Source: Actinomycetota bacterium (lineage in GTDB: Bacteria; Actinomycetota; Acidimicrobiia; Acidimicrobiales; Palsa-688). Taken from it: a stretch of 9,289 nt of DNA. A program made the translations under genes and the position numbers. The stretch is from positions 1 through 9,289 of the forward strand of contig JAMDDF010000056.1 in assembly GCA_023489205.1 (NCBI GenBank). Reading direction: 5' to 3'. Shown piece by piece: positions 1 through 7,209 of the stretch. Positions within the stretch are counted from its first letter, which is position 1; the number at the start of each line of letters is the position of its first letter. The notes below the pieces were generated by a model. That model was not told the DNA's origin. It was given only the letters and a program-made list of their open reading frames with translations, and made no database searches.

Positions 1-110
1 GCACAGAGCTCGAAGCGCAGTGGACCGGGGCCTCGTTCCCCGCCGGCACGCTTCTCTGCAACACCTGGCCCGGTATATCTGGCGAGCCCTGTGAGACGAT
101 CGGAAGCTAA
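1..110 (+). CDS. C-terminal end of a probable secreted protein (5' partial)
   Basis: Reading from base 3, the frame is open from the window edge to a TAA at 108-110 and gives 35 residues. The tail contains FPAGTLLCNTWPG and ends EPCETIGS. Two cysteines about ten residues apart in a Trp/Gly-rich tail resemble the C-termini of small exported actinobacterial proteins with a disulfide, and the next genes downstream are also exported and cysteine-containing. The other two forward frames give Arg/Pro/Ser-rich text typical of shadow frames. No family is recognisable from so short a piece. The 113 bases before the next gene hold a repeated AGGAAGGAG (163-171 and 202-210) and a weak GCTCC/GGAGC stem, not a convincing terminator. 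Confidence 0.55.
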   Translation, partial: TELEAQWTGASFPAGTLLCNTWPGISGEPCETIGS

Positions 111-223
111 CAAACCAATGCTAATTGTCCAAAGCCGGCTGCTCCCCTTGGTACCGTGCCTTAGGAAGGAGCTTTACCACGCTTTTTGCATGCCCCAAAT
201 CAGGAAGGAGAAAATAACAAACG

Positions 224-769
224 GTGATCAACAGAAGTGGAAGACCACATGGCTACATGTCACGACTAAGTCGCTACAAGTTACGTCCGATATTCATCGG
301 ACTCTTGGCCATTTTAGCCCTATCACCCGCGACCGCCAGTGCCGCGCCATCTCTTCACCATACTACACCTCGTCTGGCGTCATTAGTAACACATCAAGCC
401 GCCATGCCAGCGTCGGGGTGCGCCCTTATGTCAGGCTACAATGCCTTGCCGTCGATCAATGGTGTTTATGTCAATGAACCCGCCTATATTCTTAGCGAAG
501 GTGAAGTGTTGCTCGCAGTACCGCTGTGCGATCTAAACGTCGAGACTAATGCCGAACGTTACGTGTGCGGCGTGTTTGGCTGTAGCTATAACGTGGAGGC
601 CAGTACAGGCTATCAGGCAGACTTAAGCACGTCCTTTGAGCAGGAAATTGCCCAAACTTGCGCCAGTGGTACGCACAGTTACCGCACAGCGCTTTCTCTC
701 GAATTTTTGGAACTCACGGGCCCCCAGTACGTCGATACGTACGCAAGTAATAGCTATAGTTGTGGTTGA
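224..769 (+). CDS. secreted six-cysteine protein, unknown function
   Basis: The 181-residue product starts with a Sec signal peptide: basic residues (R13, R17, K19, R21), a hydrophobic core IFIGLLAILAL at 23-33, and an AxA-type cleavage site ending near A40 (TASA, then APS). The mature part has six cysteines (66, 102, 115, 120, 146, 180), enough for three disulfides, with C115 and C120 close together and C180 next to the end. I do not recognise the family. The GTG at 224 is 13 bases after AGGAAGGAG (202-210). The ATG at 257 gives a more usual signal peptide length and is a real alternative. The gene ends 18 bases before the next, also exported, gene, so the two are probably cotranscribed. Base composition is lower in GC than in the transposon downstream. 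Confidence 0.75.
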   Translation: MINRSGRPHGYMSRLSRYKLRPIFIGLLAILALSPATASAAPSLHHTTPRLASLVTHQAAMPASGCALMSGYNALPSINGVYVNEPAYILSEGEVLLAVPLCDLNVETNAERYVCGVFGCSYNVEASTGYQADLSTSFEQEIAQTCASGTHSYRTALSLEFLELTGPQYVDTYASNSYSCG

Positions 770-773
770 AAGC

Positions 774-780
774 GAGGAGG
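774..780 (+). promoter_or_regulatory. ribosome binding site fixing the start of the next gene
   Basis: GAGGAGG lies one base before ATG 782 but seven bases before the in-frame ATG 788. Normal Shine-Dalgarno spacing therefore favours 788, which also removes two residues from the front of the signal peptide. It begins four bases after the upstream stop codon, consistent with one mRNA. Confidence 0.7.
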
Positions 781-787
781 CATGACA

Positions 788-1657
788 ATGAAACGATACC
801 AGCTCATCGCAGTATCAGTAGCTGTCACGGGCGGGGCGATATGGGGCGGCGCTACGGCGGCGACCGCCAGCGCGGCCAGCGACTCAGCGGCAGCCTCCAC
901 CCCGAGCTCCTCAGTTCCCGCAGCCACCCCGAGCTCCTCAGTTCCCGGAGCCTCCACCCCGAGCGCTTTGGTCCCCTCAGCACCGCCGACCACCCAACTG
1001 GACCTAATCAACCAAGCACTAGGTTTCGGCAACGCCACGACGCTCGCTCAGATCCGCCTAACCCAAGATGAGCGCGATGCGACGTATTCATCAGCACTGG
1101 TAAGCTGTTTTACCCTCCATGGAGTTACGGTCACCAACCAGACTGTGACCGCCAAGACTCCAGTAGGAACCGAATACGTAATCCAGCCAACTTTCAGCCC
1201 TGCCACACCGCCTAGCGCTACACTCGTGCATGAATGTGACTCCCAAGCAACCTCGCAAGCCTATGGTAACGCCGAGACTATCTTGAATAACTTCAGTCAG
1301 GCAGAGGCAGCGATGTTTGAACAATTGTCACGGACACCTGCAGCCCAGGCACTCAGCAACCAGTGGGCGCAGTGCATGAACACCAAGACGCATGGTACAC
1401 CGATATTATCTACACCACATGACATCACGACGTGGTACCTGACTGCTTCGCGCGCACCTTCCGTGGTAGGGAGCACAAGTGCTCAGGCGCAACTGGTGTC
1501 CGAGTTGGCTGCGTTGAATGCTGACGACAGCTCTTGTCAGGCTTCGATGGCCTCCGCAATCAGCGCAGTAGTCAATCCCGCAGAAGAGACCTGGCTTTCG
1601 AACGAGGCGTCCTTGGTTGCACAAGAGAGAAGCGCACTCATAGGCTCTGGATCGTAG
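788..1657 (+). CDS. secreted four-cysteine protein with Ser/Pro/Ala linker
   Basis: The product is 289 residues. It opens with a signal peptide: MKRYQ, a hydrophobic stretch to about residue 20, and an Ala-rich cleavage region near ATASAAS at 25-31. Residues ~35-68 form a low-complexity linker repeating TPSSSVPxA. The rest is an alpha-helical-looking domain with cysteines at 107, 150, 196 and 250. Its landmarks are E95...C107-FTLHG, W193-A-Q-C196-M with a following G203, and D-D-S-S-C250. The order E..Y..C...G / W..CM...G / D..C resembles a loosely conserved group of exported actinobacterial proteins with two disulfides; that is from memory of the pattern, not a search. A wall-spanning linker plus disulfide domain suggests a surface or envelope role. 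The gene sits 18 bases after its upstream neighbour and 14 before its downstream one. Confidence 0.8.
   Translation: MKRYQLIAVSVAVTGGAIWGGATAATASAASDSAAASTPSSSVPAATPSSSVPGASTPSALVPSAPPTTQLDLINQALGFGNATTLAQIRLTQDERDATYSSALVSCFTLHGVTVTNQTVTAKTPVGTEYVIQPTFSPATPPSATLVHECDSQATSQAYGNAETILNNFSQAEAAMFEQLSRTPAAQALSNQWAQCMNTKTHGTPILSTPHDITTWYLTASRAPSVVGSTSAQAQLVSELAALNADDSSCQASMASAISAVVNPAEETWLSNEASLVAQERSALIGSGS
897..977 (+). repeat. in-frame minisatellite encoding the Ser/Pro linker
   Basis: A 24-base unit beginning CCACCCCGAGCTCC is identical at 897-920 and 924-947 (period 27). A third, diverged copy begins at 954 and shares only the first half. All spacings are multiples of three, so copy-number changes would alter linker length without breaking the frame. 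Confidence 0.8.
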
Positions 1658-1671
1658 TACTGTAGCTGAGG

Positions 1672-2172
1672 GTGGCTTGGTGGTCGCATTCTAGTGGTGC
1701 GGTGTCGCGCTGGCGTCAACAGCTAGGGTCTACGGCCAGGAGAAAAGGCTTAAGCGTAATATACGCGGCCATTAGCGCTTCAATCGCTCTCGCTGGCTGC
1801 GGCGGTGGAGCCAGTACCGGGGCGGGAGGGGATGGTACTGACCACAAGACCTGCGTGACCTCCAAGGGCCATGCGATCTGTGTATGGCACAGAGAGCCCG
1901 ATGTGTATGGTTTTAGTGTGAGGGGGTTTGCCCCTCACAGCCAAATTCGGCTCATACTCGCGAATCCGGAGGAACCGTCAGCTAAAATTGGCAAGCCGCT
2001 GATTGATGAGACGAACGCTTCAGGATCGTATCCCTACGGCACCGCGCAGGCAGGCATTGTGGTGCCTTATTCGGAGAAGATCGTCGCCACGTTTACCGCG
2101 AGATCGTCCAGGGGCGTGGTTGAGGACAAATTCAATATTACCAGGGGCAGTATTAGGGTGCTGAGGTCGTGA
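1672..2172 (+). CDS. putative lipoprotein with an Ig-like beta domain
   Basis: The 166-residue product has an Arg/Lys region (RRK at 23-25), a hydrophobic stretch and a lipobox L-A-G-C with the acylated cysteine at C43, followed by a Gly/Ser/Thr-rich tether. This predicts a lipid-anchored protein on the outer face of the membrane. Residues ~58-166 are beta-rich. Phrases such as GFAPHSQIRLIL, NASGSYPYG and ATFTARSSRG recall the strand/turn spacing of bacterial Ig-like surface domains. C61 and C70 could form one disulfide. The GTG at 1672 is the first start, with only a weak purine run before it; GTG 1702 is an alternative that keeps the lipobox. It is 14 bases after the previous gene, so the cluster is probably one operon of exported proteins. 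No function can be assigned. Confidence 0.7.
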   Translation: MAWWSHSSGAVSRWRQQLGSTARRKGLSVIYAAISASIALAGCGGGASTGAGGDGTDHKTCVTSKGHAICVWHREPDVYGFSVRGFAPHSQIRLILANPEEPSAKIGKPLIDETNASGSYPYGTAQAGIVVPYSEKIVATFTARSSRGVVEDKFNITRGSIRVLRS

Positions 2173-2301
2173 CTCGCGGGACACGGTTGCCCAACACGCT
2201 GGGATCCCGCTTCGGAGTTGCCGGGATCGAGTCACCTCTGCGAGTCGAGCTAGAAGGAGGCGAAGTAGAGTCTCAACTTGTCCTGTGTGATTCTACGGCA
2301 G

Positions 2302-2348
2302 CAGCCGAGGCCTCCGGGCGCCCGGCGAGGAGGCCTTCTTCGCGGCTG
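2302..2348 (+). terminator. large stem-loop, candidate terminator of the secreted-protein operon
   Basis: A perfect 8-bp stem AGGCCTCC (2308-2315) / GGAGGCCT (2329-2336) encloses a loop containing the palindrome GGGCGCCC. An outer 6-bp stem CAGCCG (2302-2307) / CGGCTG (2343-2348) is separated on its 3' side by TTCTTCG-like bases. It lies about 130 bases after the lipoprotein stop. There is no long T-run, so it could also be another kind of structured element. Confidence 0.4.
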
Positions 2349-2884
2349 AGGTGCTCTGGCTACCACACGGGTTGGTCTCCAAGTAAGCCCGCGGCAGCTC
2401 ACTCGCAACGGGGCGCAAGGCACAAGGTGGTCTTTTGATGGCCGCTCGTCGCGTCCGCAAGGTACCGACGCCCCCGGCTCGCCAAGGACGGCGAGAACTT
2501 CGGGGCCCTGCCCTTATCGGGGACCACACCAGCCGAACCAACGGGGCGGCTAGGTCCGCCTAATGTGATGTGGCCTGAGGCGGGCTCGGGCTTTGAGCCC
2601 ATCGCGAGCACCCCCGCAGGGGCTTCGACATCGTTTTGCGACGCCCCTTCAGTGGGCCTCCCGCAGCAGGCGTCGCCGTCACGGTACTCGGGTCGCCCTC
2701 TACCTCTTTGTAGCCGTCATTGCTGCTGTGGCCCTCTTTGGTGCACTGCTGCAGGTGGTCCATTGACCCTTGAGAGGAACGCCAGGGAACCGACAATGGC
2801 CTACTGGGGTCCTTTGGGTAACTGCGCCGAAACGATGACGAGGACTTCTCCTAATACTGCTTAGTAGAAGTATGCCGGGCCTCG

Positions 2885-2941
2885 GCTTCCACTAATGTGG
2901 CCGCTGGCCGGCCCGGAGGGGCTGGCTGGTGCTTCCACTAA
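2885..2941 (+). repeat. 11-bp direct repeats before the integrase remnant
   Basis: GCTTCCACTAA occurs at 2885-2895 and 2931-2941, 46 bases apart, just before the truncated recombinase gene. The first copy overlaps a small dyad CCAC-TAAT-GTGG (2889-2900). Position and form would fit recombinase or regulator binding sites; that is inference. Confidence 0.5.
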
Positions 2942-2954
2942 CAGGGGGGTGGCC

Positions 2955-3203
2955 ATGGCTGGACGGGCCAAGAGGCCGGTCCTCGCCGAGCGCGAGGAGC
3001 TAGACGCCGGCGCCGTGGTGGCCAAGTACCGCTCCTGGCTGCGCCGCCAGCCGCTCGCCGGGCGGAGCCGGGAGGCCTACCTCGCACAAGTGAGCGGTTT
3101 TGTCTCCTGGCTCGCCGGTTCCGAGCAGGCCCAGTTCTCCCGAAGCTGTCCCCAGCCGCAAGGTAGGAGGGTGCGTGGCGCGGCTCGAGCTGCGTGGGAA
3201 TGA
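2955..3203 (+). pseudogene. truncated tyrosine recombinase/integrase, N-terminal fragment
   Basis: From ATG 2955 (purine-rich AGGGGGG a few bases upstream) the product begins MAGRAKRPVLAEREELD. Residues ~18-57 contain VVAKYRSWLR, SREAYLAQVSGFVSWL, the pattern of the SAM-like core-binding domain of XerC/D-type integrases. About 57 codons belong to the gene. From base 3128 the frame reads into the left inverted repeat of the transposon and adds unrelated residues until the stop at 3201-3203. The catalytic domain (R, K, HxxR, H, Y) is absent, so the protein cannot recombine DNA. The missing 3' part is not found after the right transposon end, so it was lost rather than merely interrupted. GTG/ATG positions upstream (2895) are possible but less likely starts. 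Confidence 0.75.
3128..3172 (+). repeat. left terminal inverted repeat (IRL)
   Basis: Bases 3128-3166 are the exact reverse complement of 8552-8590. After one mismatch at 3167 the match continues for five bases (AGGGT, 3168-3172). Read inward it starts GGCCCAGTTCTCC and ends CGCAAGGTAG. The length fits the ~38-bp ends of Tn3-family elements, but the outer GGGG that is usual there is GGCC here. Confidence 0.92.
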
Positions 3204-3238
3204 GCAGCCTGCCCCTGAGCTCCGGTCCAGAAAAAGGG

Positions 3239-3475
3239 TCAGGCGTGGGCTGGGATGAAGGCGTGGACGGCGAGCACGAGGGTGCCGTCCACATCGATGC
3301 TCATGATCGTCGCCTTGAAGGGACCCGTACCGCTGTCGGCGACAAGGACGTCTTCGCCGACGACCGGGGGCCGGTTTTCCTCCCAGCAGCCGGGGGGCAC
3401 TGTCGCCCGGCCGCTACGCACCGGCGTGAAGGTGAGGTCGGCGACAACCTGGGGCACGTCTTCCACACCGATCAT
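3239..3475 (-). CDS. small unknown cargo protein, 78 aa
   Basis: The ATG (3475-3473) overlaps the stop of the upstream minus-strand gene in an ATGA arrangement, which fixes the start and implies translational coupling. The product, MIGVEDVPQVVADLTF at its start, looks like a small mostly beta-strand domain: GEDVLVADSG, KATIMSIDVDG and LVLAVHAF alternate hydrophobic residues. It has one cysteine (C30, in PPGCWEE), no signal peptide and no membrane segment, so it is probably cytoplasmic. I do not recognise a family. A longer reading of the same frame from 3700 is rejected because its extra 75 residues are Arg/Pro-rich and overlie the neighbouring gene. The pair lies in the cargo position between IRL and tnpA. 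A two-gene toxin-antitoxin or regulatory pair is possible but nothing in the residues shows it. Confidence 0.65.
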   Translation of the reverse strand: MIGVEDVPQVVADLTFTPVRSGRATVPPGCWEENRPPVVGEDVLVADSGTGPFKATIMSIDVDGTLVLAVHAFIPAHA

Positions 3476-3975
3476 CGTACCCCTGCAGCCTGGTCGCCTG
3501 TTGTTCGCCGAGGGTCGAACGCTCGCAAGACAGCGGTGAAGCGGTCTGTGAGGCTGGCTCGCAGTGAGCTGCGTTCTGTCTTGGTCAGGGTCGCGTAGTC
3601 GGCCATCTCTGGGTATGGGCAGACGATCACGTCGACGTGGCGGTCGGAGAGGGGCAGGAGGTCGTCGCCGTCGAAGACGTTGGTGGCAACGAGCTGACAC
3701 CGAAGCGCACGAAGGTCACTGACCCGGCTCAGCCCATACCAGGACCATCGCGTGCCACGCACGACGATCTGGGCCTCGATCTCGTCGGCCACCGCGAAGC
3801 ATGAGACGGTCAGCGCGCCAGAGAGCTCGAAGCCGGGGACAACGCGATACGCGGGAGCGTCGGCGAGGGCGAGCTTCAAGGCGTTGGCGACATCGCGATC
3901 GTCGTTCATGCGGACCAGGAGCTGCTCGCTGTCGCTGATGCGGCGGTCGTCGCGCACCGCGACCCGCCGGCTCAC
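3472..3975 (-). CDS. unknown cargo protein, 167 aa, coupled to the 78-aa gene
   Basis: The chosen start is GTG 3975, because AGGAGG (3990-3985 on the minus strand) lies nine bases before it; the frame extends to GTG 4020 but that start has no spacer from its purine run. The product begins MSRRVAVRDDRRISD and looks soluble and cytoplasmic: no signal peptide or membrane helix. The middle is strand-rich (GALTVSCFAV, EIEAQIVVRGTRWSWYGL). DVIVCPYPEMADY at 115-127 is followed by an acidic/basic helix TKTERSSLRASLTDRF. Cysteines are at 59, 93 and 119. No known catalytic motif or family is recognised. It diverges from tnpA across 267 bases and its stop overlaps the start of the 78-aa gene by four bases, so both are made from one transcript. 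It is most likely transposon cargo. Confidence 0.7.
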   Translation of the reverse strand: MSRRVAVRDDRRISDSEQLLVRMNDDRDVANALKLALADAPAYRVVPGFELSGALTVSCFAVADEIEAQIVVRGTRWSWYGLSRVSDLRALRCQLVATNVFDGDDLLPLSDRHVDVIVCPYPEMADYATLTKTERSSLRASLTDRFTAVLRAFDPRRTTGDQAAGVR

Positions 3976-3984
3976 GAGAGTGCC

Positions 3985-3990
3985 CCTCCT
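3985..3990 (-). promoter_or_regulatory. ribosome binding site deciding the GTG 3975 start
   Basis: A consensus AGGAGG on the minus strand sits nine bases ahead of GTG 3975, inside the longer open frame from 4020, and supports the shorter 167-residue protein. Confidence 0.65.
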
Positions 3991-4041
3991 GTCCTTCCAG
4001 TGACCACCAAGTCGGTCCACCTCCTCGGCCAGACCTTACCT

Positions 4042-4054
4042 GGTGGCGGCCACC
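4042..4054. promoter_or_regulatory. GGTGGC/GCCACC palindrome in the divergent region
   Basis: A perfect dyad of 6-bp arms around a single G. It lies 67 bases upstream of GTG 3975 and could be an operator for the minus-strand pair. Short GC-rich dyads arise by chance, so support is weak. Confidence 0.3.
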
Positions 4055-4079
4055 CAGTTCCGTTTATGCTAATAGAGTT

Positions 4080-4111
4080 GGCAATTACACCCTCCACCCG
4101 CCAGGATTGCC
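4080..4111. promoter_or_regulatory. GGCAAT/ATTGCC inverted repeat in the divergent region
   Basis: GGCAAT (4080-4085) and ATTGCC (4106-4111) face each other across 20 bases. The arms lie in an unusually AT-rich patch (4063-4088, containing TTTATGCTAATAG) that is the likeliest promoter area for one or both divergent transcripts. It may be an operator or a recombinase arm site. Confidence 0.35.
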
Positions 4112-4146
4112 TTGTGAGCGCCGCCCGGGGGAGGATCCGGGCCAAC

Positions 4147-4176
4147 AAGTGCCGCCTCTGTCGCTTCTCGGCACTT
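4147..4176. promoter_or_regulatory. candidate recombination core site (IRS/res) or operator
   Basis: AAGTGCCG (4147-4154) and CGGCACTT (4169-4176) form a perfect 8-bp inverted repeat within 30 bp. Taken as 11-bp arms around an 8-bp centre, it has the size of a tyrosine recombinase core. In Tn4430-type elements TnpI acts on a palindromic core plus nearby repeats close to the transposition genes, and this region is the only sizeable non-coding space in the element. It lies 66 bases upstream of tnpA, so it could also control tnpA. No accessory direct repeats of the arm were found. Confidence 0.4.
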
Positions 4177-4242
4177 CCTGAGCTACGCTTCGGAGTGATC
4201 GATAGCGGACCTTGAAGGCCGGGGGACGGGAGAGTAGGGCCC

Positions 4243-7209
4243 ATGCACCGGGAGTGGGAGCCGGAGGATCTGGTGGCCGCCTGGACCCTGGTCGACGACG
4301 ACTGGGCTCTGGTGGCCAACAAGACCGGGCACAGCCGGCTCGGGTTTACCCTCCTGCTCAAGTTCTTCGAGGCCGAAGCCCGCTTCCCCCGCCACGTGGG
4401 GGAGCTCCCGCCGGCCGCGGTCGACTACGTCGCCGCCCAGGTGAAGGTGGGTGCCGACCAGCTGGCCAAGTACGCCTGGTCGGGCCGGACGATCGAGTAC
4501 CACCGGGCGCAGGTTCGCGAGGCTCTCGGCTTCCGGGAGGCCACCCGCGCGGACGAGGACTCCCTGACTGCATGGCTGAGCGAGGAGGTGGCACCTGACG
4601 AGGTCTCCGAGGACCGGTTGCGAGACGCACTGTTGGCCCGCTGCCGGGCGACGCGCATCGAGCCGCCTGGGCGGGTCGAGCGGATCATCGGAGCGGCGCG
4701 CTCCGCGGCCAGCGACCGGTTCTGTGCCACCACCGCCTCCCGGCTCGGTTCCGAAGCGGCGAGCCGTCTCGAGCAGCTCGTGGCCGACGATGGCGAGGGG
4801 GACGAAGGTGGAGGTGGCCGCGGGGTGCTGGGTGAGCTGAAGGCCGATCCTGGCCAGATCAGCCTGGACAGCCTGCTCGCCGAGGTGGACAAGCTGGAGC
4901 GCATCCGCTCCCTCGGCCTGCCCGCCGGCCTGTTCGCCGGCGCGGCCGATCCCGTCCTCGACGCATGGCGGGCCAGAGCCGCACAGGAGTACCCCTCCGA
5001 CCTGCGGGAGCGGCCCCGGCCGGTACGCCTGACCTTGCTGGCCGCGCTGTGCTGGGCTCGCACCGCTGAGATCACCGACGGCCTGGTGGAGCTGCTCATC
5101 GGCGTCGTGCACAAGATCGGCACCCGAGCCGAGAACCGGGTCGAGAGCGAGCTTTTGGCCGATCTTCGCCGGGTCCGCGGCAAGGAGGGCATCTTGTTCC
5201 GCCTCGCCGAGGCGGCCGTCGAGCACCCCGACGAGACAGTCCGGGCGGCGCTGTACCCGGTGGTGAGCGAAGCCGTCCTGCGAGACCTGGTCAAAGAAGC
5301 CAAGGCCAACGAGGCTGTCTTCAAGACCCGGGTGCGCAAGGCGCTGCGTTCGTCGTACTCCAGCTACTACCGGCGGATGCTGCCCCGGCTGCTCGGCGCT
5401 CTGCAGTTCCGTTCCAACAACAGCGCCCACCGGCCGGTCATCGAAGCCCTGGACCTGCTCGGGCGTTACGCCGAGCGGCCGGGTACCGTTCGCTACTACG
5501 CCACCAACGAGACCGTACCCCTGGCCGGGGTGGTCCCGGCCGACTGGGAGGCCGCGGTGCTCGACGAGCGAGGCCGGGTCGAGCGCATCCCCTACGAGCT
5601 GTGTGTGCTGCGCGCCTTGCGCGATGGGTTGCGCCGCCGCGAGATCTGGGTGGTGGGAGCCAACCGCTGGCGGGACCCAGAAGCCGACCTGCCCGCCAAC
5701 TTCGAGGCCAACCGCGAGGTCCACTACACCGCCCTGCGCCAGCCGCTCGATCCTTCCGCGTTCGTCGACGAGCTCCGCCAGCGGATGCGCACCGCCCTGT
5801 CCGACCTCGACCAGGCGGTCAGCGCGGATGACACCGGCGGGGTGCGCTTCACTACCCGGCGGGGTGAGCCGTGGATCACCGTCCCCAAGCCGGGCAAGCT
5901 TCCCGAGCCGGCCAACCTGGACCGCCTCAAGGACCAAGTCGAACGGCGCTGGGGCACCATCGACCTGCTCGACTTCTTGAAAGAGGCCGACTTCCTCACC
6001 GACCTGACCGGGGTGTTCACTTCGGTGGCCACCCGGGAGGTGATCCCCCGCGACGTCGTGCGCCGCCGGTTGCTGTTCATGCTGTTCGCCCTGGGGACCA
6101 ACATGGGCATCAAGGCCCTGGCCGACGGTCTCGCCGGCTCCGGCGAGGCGGCCGACACCGAGACGGCCCTGCGTCGGGTCCGCTGGACTTACGTCAACCG
6201 TGACAGCCTGCGCCGGGCCATCGTCCGGGTGGTCAACGCCACGTTCGCGGTGCGCGACATCGGGCTTTGGGGAGAGGGAACGGCGTGCGCGTCGGACTCC
6301 AAGAAGTTCGGCTCGTGGGAGTCGAACCTGATGACCGAGTGGCACGCCCGCTACCGCGGGCCCGGGGTGATGATCTACTGGCACGTCGAGAAGCGCTCGG
6401 TGTGCATCTACTCCCAGCTCAAGAGCTGTTCCTCCTCGGAAGTGGCCGCCATGATCGAGGGCCTGCTCCGCCACTGCACCGACGCCGAGGTCGATCGCAA
6501 CTACGTCGACACCCACGGCCAGTCCGCCGTCGGGTTCGCCTTCACCTACCTCCTCGGCTTCACCCTCCTGCCCAGGCTCAAGAACATCGGCGCCCAGCGC
6601 CTCTACCGCCCCGACGCCGACACCGACAGCTACCGCAATTTGGGCCCGGTCGCCACCCGGGCGATCCGCTGGGACCTGATCGCCCAGCAGTACGACCAGA
6701 TGGTCAAGTACGCCACCGCCCTTCGCCTCGGCACCGCCGAAGCCGAAGCCATCCTCCGCCGTTTCACCCGGCCCGGCCCCCAGCACCCCACCTACGCCGC
6801 CCTGATGGAGCTGGGCCGGGCCGTGAGGACCATCTTCGTCGCCGACTACCTGCGCCTCGTCGCCCTCAGGCGGGAGATCCACGAGGGCCTGCAAGTGGTC
6901 GAGAACTGGAACAGCGCCAATGGGGTCATCTGCTACGGCAAGGCCAGCGAGCTGACCGGAGCCGACCGCGAGGACCAAGAGGTCACCATGCTGGCCCTCC
7001 ACCTTCTCCAGTCGGCTCTGGTGCTCATCAACACGATCTTCCTCCAACGCGTCCTTGCCGAGCCCGAGTGGGCTGATCGGCTCACCGACGAGGACCGCCG
7101 AGCCCTCACCCCGCTGTTCTGGACCCACGTCAACCCCTACGGCTCGTTCTCCTTGCAGATGGACCGCCACCTCGACCTCGGACTGCCCGCAGCCTCAACC
7201 CGGCCATGA
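4243..7209 (+). CDS. tnpA: Tn3-family transposase TnpA
   Basis: This cytoplasmic enzyme binds both terminal repeats and catalyses replicative transposition, producing cointegrates. At 988 residues it has the usual length of the family. Residues ~1-165 match the N-terminal end-binding region (DUF4158-like: [23 protein letters not shown]). The catalytic half begins near 580, with [18 protein letters not shown] at 607-624 as the family hallmark. The DDE triad is visible: D685 in ASDSKKFG, D756 in YVDTHGQS and E887 in [10 protein letters not shown]. The 71- and 131-residue spacings agree with known Tn3-family enzymes. ATG 4243 follows GGGAGAG (4228-4234) by eight bases. The stop overlaps the GNAT start (ATGA). 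The frame is intact with no frameshift, so the enzyme is probably active. Confidence 0.96.
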   Translation: MHREWEPEDLVAAWTLVDDDWALVANKTGHSRLGFTLLLKFFEAEARFPRHVGELPPAAVDYVAAQVKVGADQLAKYAWSGRTIEYHRAQVREALGFREATRADEDSLTAWLSEEVAPDEVSEDRLRDALLARCRATRIEPPGRVERIIGAARSAASDRFCATTASRLGSEAASRLEQLVADDGEGDEGGGGRGVLGELKADPGQISLDSLLAEVDKLERIRSLGLPAGLFAGAADPVLDAWRARAAQEYPSDLRERPRPVRLTLLAALCWARTAEITDGLVELLIGVVHKIGTRAENRVESELLADLRRVRGKEGILFRLAEAAVEHPDETVRAALYPVVSEAVLRDLVKEAKANEAVFKTRVRKALRSSYSSYYRRMLPRLLGALQFRSNNSAHRPVIEALDLLGRYAERPGTVRYYATNETVPLAGVVPADWEAAVLDERGRVERIPYELCVLRALRDGLRRREIWVVGANRWRDPEADLPANFEANREVHYTALRQPLDPSAFVDELRQRMRTALSDLDQAVSADDTGGVRFTTRRGEPWITVPKPGKLPEPANLDRLKDQVERRWGTIDLLDFLKEADFLTDLTGVFTSVATREVIPRDVVRRRLLFMLFALGTNMGIKALADGLAGSGEAADTETALRRVRWTYVNRDSLRRAIVRVVNATFAVRDIGLWGEGTACASDSKKFGSWESNLMTEWHARYRGPGVMIYWHVEKRSVCIYSQLKSCSSSEVAAMIEGLLRHCTDAEVDRNYVDTHGQSAVGFAFTYLLGFTLLPRLKNIGAQRLYRPDADTDSYRNLGPVATRAIRWDLIAQQYDQMVKYATALRLGTAEAEAILRRFTRPGPQHPTYAALMELGRAVRTIFVADYLRLVALRREIHEGLQVVENWNSANGVICYGKASELTGADREDQEVTMLALHLLQSALVLINTIFLQRVLAEPEWADRLTDEDRRALTPLFWTHVNPYGSFSLQMDRHLDLGLPAASTRP

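Larger units (their letters stand above)
2173..2954. other. gene-poor stretch with inverted repeats
   Basis: No confident gene is seen here. Open frames on both strands are short, rich in Arg, Pro, Ser or Cys, and lack good ribosome sites. The best is a minus-strand frame at 2560-2763 (67 codons, starting MDHLQQCTKEG) with GC-rich third positions and AAGGG four bases before its ATG, but it matches nothing I know. Structures seen besides the stem-loop at 2302-2348 are CTCGCC/GGCGAG (2478-2483 and 2490-2495) and GGGCTC/GAGCCC (2582-2587 and 2595-2600). CTAATGTG occurs near 2562 and again at 2892, beside the integrase remnant. The stretch could be decayed mobile DNA between the host-like operon and the recombinase remnant. 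Confidence 0.5.

Noticed and set aside
91..477. A 128-codon plus-strand frame overlapping the first secreted protein gene
   Set aside because: It has no signal peptide or family features, and the overlapping frame has a clear signal peptide and six cysteines.
2169..2438. A GTG-started frame overlapping the lipoprotein stop
   Set aside because: The overlap looks like coupling, but the product is Arg/Ser/Pro-rich and runs through the terminator-like hairpin.
2565..2864. A 99-codon plus-strand frame in the gene-poor stretch
   Set aside because: It is rich in Cys, Trp and Pro with no ribosome site, and overlaps inverted repeats.
3476..3700. N-terminal extension of the 78-aa gene
   Set aside because: The added residues are Arg/Pro-rich and lie over the 3' part of the 167-aa gene in another frame; ATG 3475 with the ATGA overlap explains the start.
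4183..7170. A 995-codon open frame on the minus strand opposite tnpA
   Set aside because: It is the mirror of a very GC-rich gene: its residues are Gly/Val/Asp/Leu-rich without motifs, while the plus strand encodes a full Tn3 transposase with all catalytic residues.
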